Positions 56,644 through 64,000 of a stretch of 64,000 bases of DNA are shown in pieces. The DNA is from Obelidium mucronatum (lineage: Eukaryota; Chytridiomycota; Chytridiomycetes; Chytridiales; Chytriomycetaceae): the NCBI GenBank assembly GCA_025765595.1, contig JAIVFH010000056.1:1-64000 (forward strand). The letters run 5' to 3'. Each line of letters opens with the position of its first letter. Position 1 is the stretch's first letter. Position numbers and translations under genes: made by a program. The notes under the pieces are model-generated. The model searched no databases. It saw only the letters and a program-made list of their open reading frames with translations, and had not been told where the DNA came from.

Positions 56644-58378
56644 ATGTCTGTTTTAATCGAGGTTGTGTTTCCTCTCTCATGTTTTTGACCTGTCTGGATT
56701 GCACTCGGATGCTATGCATCCCTTTATAACACTCATTGACTGACTGACTGACTGACTGCGCATTCTTTTGCAGACTTCTCTTGGCGATATCGTCGTTGAC
56801 TTGCACGTCACAAGAGCCCCTATTGCATGCACAAACTTTATCAAACTGTGTAAGTTTTACTGCCAAAGGCGGTGTGCGGTGTCCTTTGCCGTCGGCTGTT
56901 GTTGTCATTGTCGCTGTCGGCGGTTATTGTCGCCGTAGGCGATGGGTTTCTATCGCCTTTGGCGATGTCGTCGTCAGTTCACCACTCTTTAACGAGGCAC
57001 GAGCGGAATTCCTGTCTCTCATTCCAACAGAGTCACTACTCACTCAACTACAAATTCTGAAATACCAGGCAAACTCAAGGCTTACAACTACTCTCTGTTT
57101 CATTCAATCACTCAAGGATTTACGGCTCAAACGGGTGGTGATTGTACTGGAGATTTAAACTCGGGCTCCAGTGTTTGGGGTCTTTTGAAGATGAAGAAGG
57201 ATGGTGAAACCATTAATGATGGAATCAAGTATTTTAAACCTGAAAAACACAAGAAGTTGAAGCATGACAAGAAGGGTGTCGTTTCGTTTGCTTGCGTTGA
57301 TGCAAAAGGTTCTCATGGTGAACAGGTAATGATGACATGGATGACATGGATGACATGGAAGACATGGAGCGAGGAACGAGCGGAATCTTCGTCTTCTTTC
57401 TTTTCTAAGCATTCATCACGTCCATCCTATTTCTTCCATTCATTAATTATATCCAATACATTCCATGCCATTCCAATCCATTCATCCGTTCCATTCCTTC
57501 ACATTCAGTCAATCGATTCCTTCCATTCATCCATCCCATCCATCACATCCCATTCAAAATCCATTCATCCATTCAATCCAATCCATCCCATCCAATCCAT
57601 CCCATCCAATCCAATCCATTCAATCCAATCCATCCCGTACAATCCATTCATCAATTATATCCAATACATTCCACGAAATCAATCAATCCCAATATCGATC
57701 CCTTTTTGATATCTTCATATCCAATACATTCAACACACAATCTCTGACAGGAAAGCGTGGCCTCTTCACAATTCTTCTTCACCTTGGCGGATTCAGGGGC
57801 AGAGTACTTGAATGGCCAACATGCAGTCTTTGGTCAAGTCGTGGAAGGCCTTGAGGTTCTCGATGCTTTGAATGCTCAACTTGTGGATGATGATAAGCGA
57901 CCGTTTAGAGATGTTCGGTAAAGCGTTTTTTTTTGTGATTGTTTCTATTCCATCAGTGACGCTTCTTACTGACTCTACTTCTCATCAACTCCATCCACCC
58001 TCATCCAACCAACCACAACCAGAATCAAACATACAATCATATTAGACGACCCTTTCCCAGACCCACCAGAATTAATAGTCCCCTCACGCTCCCCGTCGCC
58101 CCCACCCCAACTCCTCGCATCATCACGAATCGCCGAAGACGAAAACCTATTCCCAGACATTGACCCAGCCATCCTTGAAAAAGAGTCGCGTGATCGCGAA
58201 GCCGCTGCACGAGCACTCACCTTGGAAATGATTGGAGACTTGCCGTTTGCTGAAATCAGACCCCCCGAGAATATCCTCTTTGTTTGTAAACTGAATCCTG
58301 TAACGAGGGATGAAGATTTGGAGTTGATTTTTTCACGATTTGGGGAAATCAGGAGGTATGATAAACAAAACAACTGGC

Positions 58379-58418
<40 letters not shown>

Positions 58419-59106
58419 TTTTGGCCCCCCTCTAAAACCATAATACCCCCTCTTCCTCTTTTACAGCTGTGAAATCATTCGAGACAAGAAAACCCAAGAC
58501 TCCCTATGCTACGCCTTCATTGATTTCGAAGCCAAAGAAAGCGCTGAAGAAGCATACTTTAAAATGGACAATGTCCTGATCGACGATCGCCGAATCCACG
58601 TGGACTTTTCGCAGTCCGTTTCCAAACTGCATGCCGATTTCCTTGTTGGCAACAGACGAGGGTTGGATGATGGTGAGTTTGGTGGGAAAGGGTTACAGAA
58701 ACGTAGACAGTATCGAGGACAGGATGGGGAGGATGGAGATGCGGGGTTGGCGAGTGGAAGGAAGAGCTATGATTTGGTGTTTGACCATGATGGAAGTACT
58801 TTGGATAGGGAAAAGAAGCGAATGAGGAAGGAGGAAGAAAGTAGGAGAGGGGCCGATGGTGGTGATGGTGGTGGTGGTGGTGAAAGAGAGCGCTTGTCAA
58901 GTAGCAGCAGCAGTAGCAACAACAAAGTCGACAGACCCAATGAAAGAAGGAGGGATGATGGCGGTGACAGGAGAGACAGGTATGACGATCGAGGCGGTAG
59001 AGATAGGCGTGATTACAAGGGAGACGACAACAGAAACCGCGATAGAGATCGTCGAGATGATCGATACAAACGAAGTTCGGATTCACGCAGAGATGAAAGG
59101 CGATAA
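56644..59106 (+). CDS. PPIL4: PPIL4-like cyclophilin with RRM domain
   Basis: Nuclear peptidyl-prolyl isomerase-like protein associated with the spliceosome. Six exons: 56644-56661 (MSVLIE), 56774-56849, 57069-57325, 57751-57917, 58023-58355 and 58467-59106. The cyclophilin domain has [40 protein letters not shown] and [14 protein letters not shown] charged linker leads to the [21 protein letters not shown] (RNP2), then [17 protein letters not shown] (RNP1). The C-terminus is an Arg/Asp/Ser-rich tail of RDRRD type. Domain order, spacing and the ILDDPF junction match PPIL4 closely. The PPIase site is degenerate (SIT in place of the usual RV.. start), as is common in PPIL4. Intron 2 contains GCC/GGC palindromes, intron 3 a CCATTC/CCATCC microsatellite, and intron 5 a run of 34 T. 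Confidence 0.9.
56850..57068 (+). repeat. Palindromes in PPIL4 intron 2
   Basis: This intron contains CTGCCAAAGGCGG, TCGCCGTAGGCGAT and ATCGCCTTTGGCGAT, the same stem with varied three-base loops as in the STK36 introns, plus half-sites (TTGCCGTCGGC, GTCGCTGTCGGCGG). Confidence 0.75.
57326..57750 (+). repeat. CCATTC/CCATCC microsatellite intron of PPIL4
   Basis: A 425 nt intron. Most of 57410-57735 is a degenerate ATCC/ATTC repeat (CAATCCATCCCATCC), with GACATGGAT units at its 5' end (57337-57365). On the other strand it corresponds to the GGATGG repeat of STK36 intron 2. Confidence 0.8.
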
Positions 59107-59163
59107 TAATTGAATAAAATAAAAATAAATAAAACGGTTTCAAATAAACACTTTGGAAATAGA

Positions 59164-61415
59164 ATGGCAGATCCTGAAGCAACCAAAGACGGTAGTGCAA
59201 AAGTTGATCTCACTGTACAGTATCTTCCGTCAGGGGAACAAGTTTCGACGTTGACTCGAGTGATTACTGGTGGGTACCTCTCTTGGCTCTGAAACATCGT
59301 GGCTTCAACTCGATGACTGTGATCCGAAGCATATCACGAGCATGATATATGCATAGTTAAAGACATTAAGTCTGAATGCTTCTGGGTTCCTCTATCGTAA
59401 TATCTGGCTTTGGCTGAGTGATGGGATCCCTGTTTGATAACTCGTCCCTCTTGATAACATAGACGTTCCGCCACCGGCCACATTCATTCCAACTCACGAT
59501 CAATTCTTTTCGAAACGTGACCCTTCAAAGCCAGACTTGGAATTTCTCAAGACTCATTTGACAAGTGAAGGGCGACTTTCAGAGGAACAAGCACTGTTTA
59601 TTCTTAAAAAGGCAACGGAAATAATGACAAGTGAACCAAATATGTTGGAATTGCCGACGCCCATCACTGGTTAGTCTCTCTCTGTCTTTTTTTTTTTTTT
59701 GATTGGCATGTGAAACACCCAACAAATATTAGTTTGTGGAGACATTCATGGTCAATTTTATGATTTGATGAAACTATTTGAAGTTGGAAACGATCCGTTT
59801 ACTACCCCTTACCTATTCCTTGGGGATTATGTTGATCGAGGGCAGTTTTCTATCGAGGTAAAGCATTTTACAACAGAGGAATCCATCACCGGTTTTAGTT
59901 TTTGTTGAATATGATCTCATCCTTTTTCTTGTGCAATAGTGTGTCTTGTTTCTTTGGAGTCTGAAGTTGTGCTATCCCAAGAGTATTTTCTTGTTGCGTG
60001 GGAATCATGAATGCCGACACTTGACGTCATATTTCACTTTCAAGGCGGAATGTACAGTATCCCTACTAATTGTTAATTTTTATTTTTTTTTATTTTTAAA
60101 GATGATTTTCTTTTCTACCAGGCATTCACAAATACAGCGAAAAGGTTTATGAAGCTTGCATTGAAAGCTTTTGCGCCCTTCCGTTGGCTGCAGTGGTTGG
60201 CAAACAATTTCTTTGCGTTCATGGTGGCCTTTCCCCCGACTTGAAAACCCTCGATGATTTCAAGATGGTTTGAGCCTTTTTGCCCTCCCCTTTGTTGAAG
60301 GAATTAAAGTGCTTTCTTTCCTTTACCAGATTAATCGATTCTGCGAGCCCCCAACTTCAGGTCTCATGTGCGATTTACTCTGGTCCGATCCCACCACAGA
60401 CTATGGCCAAGAAGTCGATTCAAACTCGGCATTTATTCGGAATCCAGTTCGTGGCTGTAGTTACTCGTACACATACAAGGCAGTTTGCTCATTCCTGGAA
60501 AGAAACAACCTCCTCTCCGTAATCCGCGCCCACGAAGCGCAAAAAGAAGGATTCAAAATGTACAAGAAGGGGAAATCCGGGTTCCCGTCTCTGATTACTC
60601 TTTTTTCGGCGCCCAATTATTTGGACAATTTTCACAACAAGGCTGCAATCATGATTTGCGATAGGCAGATTACAATGCGGCAGTTCAATGCGGTGGAGCA
60701 TCCATACCTTTTGCCAAACTTTATGGACGTGTTTGAGTGGTCGGTTCCGTTTATTGGAACAACGAGTTGAGTGATTATACCATGTTTTTGTTTTTCAATC
60801 TGTTGTGTGGGTGCAACAGATTCTGAAACTTTTCTTTCTGTAGTGACAAACATGTTCTTGGCGCTCCTGAGTATTTGCAGTGACGAGGAATTGGCTGAAG
60901 CCGAGAAGCAGGAGGAAGAAGCAGTCGAAAGCATTGAAGACCGAAAAGAAGTGATCAAAAATAAGGTTCGGGCGTTTGGGAAAATGACACACGCCTTTAG
61001 TTTTCTCCGGTATATACCAAAAAGAAACCCCTTGGTTTTCTGTTGGTGTGATTTTTTTTTTTAACATTTGTGTCTTACTTGACAGGAAAGAAGAGGAACT
61101 GATTGCCAAATTGAAGGCGTTGATGGGCAGCGACTCATTGCCTGCTGGGACTTTGTCGCTAGGCTTGCATGGAATCAAAGATGGTAAGGAGTCGGCTTTT
61201 TTTGCTGTGTCATTGACCTTTTTCTTCTTCAAGCAATTGCTTCTTTTGAAGAAGCGCAACTTGCTGATGTAGAAAATGAGAAGCTTCCACCACCTTACTC
61301 TAGTTTATTTGAATCGTCCGCTCCTATGGAATACGAAGAAACTGTTCAGACCTCTGGATCCCCTAACGAGGCCAGAGGGTCACAGAAAGAAACAGAGGTT
61401 GTTATGGAAGAGTAG
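59164..61415 (+). CDS. PPP3C: Calcineurin A (PP2B catalytic subunit)
   Basis: Ca2+/calmodulin-dependent serine/threonine phosphatase. Eight or nine exons; introns lie at about 59270-59462, 59670-59732, 59858-59939, 60052-60121, 60268-60330, 60767-60843, 61010-61085 and 61184-61233. The metallophosphatase motifs are all present in order: GDIHG, GDYVDRG, GNHE, HGGLSP, RAHEAQ and the L7 loop SAPNYLDNF. After the catalytic domain come the calcineurin B-binding helix region, a calmodulin-binding segment ([23 protein letters not shown] split near its end) and an autoinhibitory tail ([17 protein letters not shown]). The stop is TAG at 61413-61415. With CaM and CnB it would control calcineurin-responsive transcription and stress or morphogenesis pathways, as in other fungi. 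It is complete, with no anomalies. Confidence 0.92.
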
Positions 61416-61512
61416 TGGAATAATCAAATTAAAGAAGAGGTTTTCAAACGTTGGAATATTTTCTTTCGCCGTGGTAATGATGGCGGGGTCTTTTTAAGCA
61501 GCTACCCCTGGC

Positions 61513-62306
61513 ATGCCAAACGCCACCATGAAAAAATACCACCCAGAGCCAAGAGAAGGAATGCGCGTACCAACTAGATTCACTACTCCAACGCTACTAC
61601 TTCTGTCGTGCGTTTTCTTGATTGGGGTAAACGCTGGAGGCAGCCCGCCAGTGTATAACGATACCGCAGCCGTAATCGTTCGACCTATTATGCATGGCGA
61701 AGGAACCTACTACAATACAGAAGGCGGATACGGAGCATGCGGATCGATAGTTTACGACTCTGAGCTGATAGTGGCAGTTGTAAGCCTATTGTAATTTTTT
61801 TCGCGTTCGTAAACTGATAAACAGATGGAGTTTAGAGTCAGCTCCTGTATGACCAGACGCAGCCAAAGAACGATACGAATCCAAACCATGCAAAAGTATG
61901 CGGGCGGTGTGTTCAAATTACGGGCCTCTTGGGAACGATTAAAGCGAAAGTTATGGATCGATGTGTTGGCTGCAAGTTCTATGATTTGGATATGACACCA
62001 ACAGGGTTCCAGAAGATTGGGCTGATTGCCAAAGTAAGTATTTATGCTTGTAGAGTTTTTTTATTTTGATCATTTTGCTTGGCGTAGGGCCGAATTCCAA
62101 TTTCTTGGCAATGGTGTGACAATGGGCCAGTTTTACGACCGTTACAGACAACAACTTCAACAAGAGCAACAACAAAGAAGACGACAACCAAGAAAAAGTT
62201 GACAAGAACTTCTACTAGTATACGCAAAAGAACGACAACGCGAAAGTTGACTTCTACAAAGGCTCCAAAACCCACTTTAACCAGCCGAAAGATACAACAG
62301 TTCTAA
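61513..62306 (+). CDS. Secreted DPBB (RlpA/expansin-like) protein
   Basis: Extracellular protein with a double-psi beta-barrel. The first ATG is at 61513; a second at 61528 has a perfect GCCACC context and may be the true start. The hydrophobic TLLLLSCVFLIGVNA is a signal peptide. The barrel begins GEGTYYNTEGGYGACG, continues through VCGRCVQITG and MDRCVGCKFYDLDMTP, and ends ISWQWC; these match RlpA-like/expansin-like folds (Gly-Thr-Tyr-Tyr, paired Cys, Asp-Leu). Introns lie at about 61783-61846 and 62034-62088. The tail of about 50 residues is Thr/Lys/Arg-rich (TTTSTRATTKKTTTKKK) with high positive charge, likely O-glycosylated or wall-binding. No catalytic His/Asp pair of expansin domain 1 with domain 2 is present, so it is an expansin-like single-domain protein. 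Confidence 0.8.
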
Positions 62307-62564
62307 CCTGATCCGCATTATTTTTTCCCCACACTACTTAAATCAAGTAATTCAAAGTGTTGTTCAAATCATGAAGCCATTTCCCAGTAAATCCAAAGCT
62401 CTTGCGTTGCCACTAAACCAGGGCATACATAACAATAAAGGAATCAACTGACCTTGAATGGGAAACTTTCCTTGAAGATCAATAATCCATTCAACACGCT
62501 TTTGATACTCATTCAGCATTTTTTAATAAAACTTTGTCAACAAGTGTACCCGTCAAATACAATA

Positions 62565-63071
62565 ATGCAACATATTGAAGAATTACCTGCCGATCATGTT
62601 GCCATCAAAGCAATTTTTCAAAGGGCCCAATTTATCTTGAATGGTGTGAGCGCCGGTAGCAGGAACTCCCTGCATATTCTCGAAACTGGAATGAATAATC
62701 ATGCCACAACGACTCGCAACCACCCAGCAGTATTCATACAGTCAACTTCTGCGAAAAATACGCATTTAGTTTCACAAAGGAATCCAACGGAAGGAGCGTT
62801 TAAGTGCCATATTTGTCCCGCTGCGTTTTCAAACAGCAATGATTTGATTGCACACGGGCACAGCCATGTTATCGCCAATAGAAAAACTGATGTAATCTCA
62901 TGCCAAAAGTGCGGAGATAGATTCCCGAGTGTTACCGATATGATGGTTCATCAGCAACATGCTCATACAGTTGTCAGACCCTTCAAGTGTAATAAATGCA
63001 GCAAAGCTTTTACAGAAGCAAAGTACTTAAAGAGGCATGTCAACGGTTTTCATGCAGAAGCGCAATTTTGA
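62565..63071 (+). CDS. C2H2 zinc-finger protein
   Basis: 168 residues from the first in-frame ATG (62565; the open frame extends upstream without ATG). Three C-terminal C2H2 fingers: CHICPAAFSNSNDLIAHGHSH, CQKCGDRFPSVTDMMVHQQHAH and CNKCSKAFTEAKYLKRHVNGFH, spaced 8-9 residues apart (the last linker is VRPFK, near the TGEKP type). The N-terminal half is helical, without a recognised domain. Probably a nuclear DNA-binding regulator; I cannot name a target. It converges on the USP39 gene with 96 bp between stops. Confidence 0.75.
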   Translation: MQHIEELPADHVAIKAIFQRAQFILNGVSAGSRNSLHILETGMNNHATTTRNHPAVFIQSTSAKNTHLVSQRNPTEGAFKCHICPAAFSNSNDLIAHGHSHVIANRKTDVISCQKCGDRFPSVTDMMVHQQHAHTVVRPFKCNKCSKAFTEAKYLKRHVNGFHAEAQF

Positions 63072-63167
63072 AAAAACAAGTCGTGGATAAATCGCTAAAA
63101 TGCAGCGGACTTCCAAATAAACGTGTTTAAATGAATTTTAAACATTGGCTTTACTTTATTTGTTAAG

Positions 63168-64000
63168 TTACGCCTTTTCCCAAATCTGAATATAAGTTTC
63201 AGAAAGGAAAATCATTTGAGGTGCAATCCTGTAGTGAAGAATGTAAGTAACATAAACAAATATGATGAAACGTACTCTTCCACGATTAAATCTTGAATCT
63301 GTAACCACTGATCCTTGCCCTTACAATGAACATGGACTTTGTATGATCCTTCCACAGCACCTGGCTTTCCATCATGGCAAATATTAGCAACCAAGTTATA
63401 GATCGTGTTCGGGTCTTCCACAGATGGGTCAAGGTCTGTCGAGAGTTTAATATTTGAGAATGTTTAAAATTCACTAACGAGAACTTCTTACATTCCCGCA
63501 TATCAACGCCACGAATAGGGAAATTGACAATGGTGCTATTCTTTTCAGTCGTGAAATTGTTTTTGGTAAATCTCTTGATGTGAAAGATTAGAAATTGTGG
63601 GAGCTTGGTAAGACGAAAACGTTTGATTGATTGAGTGTATTCCTTCAAAGCAAGCATGATATTAGTCACTCGCAGCCGCGTAAACTAGTCTAGATTACCT
63701 TGTCAGTTACACCGTCATATTTTTCCAGTAGTGAGGACAGAGGGACTTGAGGAATAATGTTACGCTCCAGCTCATCTTGAAACAATGGAGGGGGAGGTAA
63801 ATCCAAAGTCAAGAACAGAAAGGGTGAATTGGTGATTGTAGTATCTAAAGGTGAATCAGTTTAGGAACCGAAAAAGAGACACAGTACCTTTACTGTCATC
63901 AAACACTTGAACTATTCCAGAGTCGCCACCCGCGCCGTCAACTGCCTGACTTTGCACGCGAACTTCTCCTTGGAAAATCTTGTGAATGATGGAGCTGCCG
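63168..64000 (-). CDS. USP39: USP39/Sad1-like splicing factor (partial)
   Basis: C-terminal part of a ubiquitin-specific-protease-fold protein of the U4/U6.U5 tri-snRNP; the 5' end is outside the window. Exons: about 64000-63893, 63845-63700 and others to 63168. The signatures RFRLTKLPQFLIFHIKRFTKNNF, STIVNFPI.GVDMRE, YNLVANICHDGKP and GSYKVHVHCKGKDQW match USP39. The position of the catalytic His (GHY in active proteases) is Ser (GSY), as in USP39/Sad1, which lacks protease activity. The last exon after an intron at about 63230-63273 ends YIQIWEKA and stops at TAA 63168-63170. No anomaly. Confidence 0.88.

Overview
The window is nuclear DNA from a eukaryote with many short spliceosomal introns (about 40-220 nt, GT-AG, T-rich before the acceptor). 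Host genes are single-copy and densely packed. A Fused/STK36-type kinase (a cilium-linked family), a calcineurin A, an expansin-like double-psi beta-barrel protein, PPIL4 and USP39/Sad1 orthologues together suggest an early-diverging flagellated fungus (chytrid-like) or a close relative. That assignment is inference; there is no rRNA or organelle marker here.

Layout. 1-3.9 kb: a palindromic repeat cutting the 3' end of a TFIIF-beta gene, then a divergently transcribed TKL-type kinase. 4.1-22.1 kb: two inverted copies of one large element that encodes a Crypton-type tyrosine recombinase (R, HxxR and Y motifs visible) and a separate PIF1 helicase. The right copy (13766-22060) looks complete and sits inside a tRNA-Asp gene, whose two halves lie at 13748-13765 and 22061-22113. 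The left copy is truncated, abuts a tRNA-Glu 3' half broken at the same D-loop position, and is interrupted by a 5.9 kb DNA transposon with perfect 17 bp inverted ends and a 9 bp target duplication.

22-25 kb: mostly non-coding, with tRNA-Arg, tRNA-Gln and a GC-rich non-autonomous element with an 8 bp target duplication. 25.3-45.9 kb: two almost identical 7.1 kb arms in inverted orientation, each holding a dead Ty1/copia element, a tRNA-Ile gene and an acidic-protein fragment. The 6.3 kb spacer between them holds relics of pogo-like and piggyBac-like transposases and of the transposase found at 8-13 kb. 45.9-51.4 kb: a third partial block with a separate LTR, a PIF/Harbinger-like relic and a decayed DIRS-like tyrosine-recombinase retroelement.

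51.6-64 kb is host gene territory: STK36-like kinase (-), CHCHD2/MIX17-like (+), PPIL4 (+), calcineurin A (+), a secreted DPBB protein (+), a C2H2 zinc-finger protein (+) and USP39/Sad1 (-, partial at the window end). The long introns of STK36 and PPIL4 carry a dispersed short palindrome, ATCGCCTTCGGCGAT and variants, which is the most unusual non-coding signal in this half. Exon boundaries were placed by eye and may be off by a base or two.
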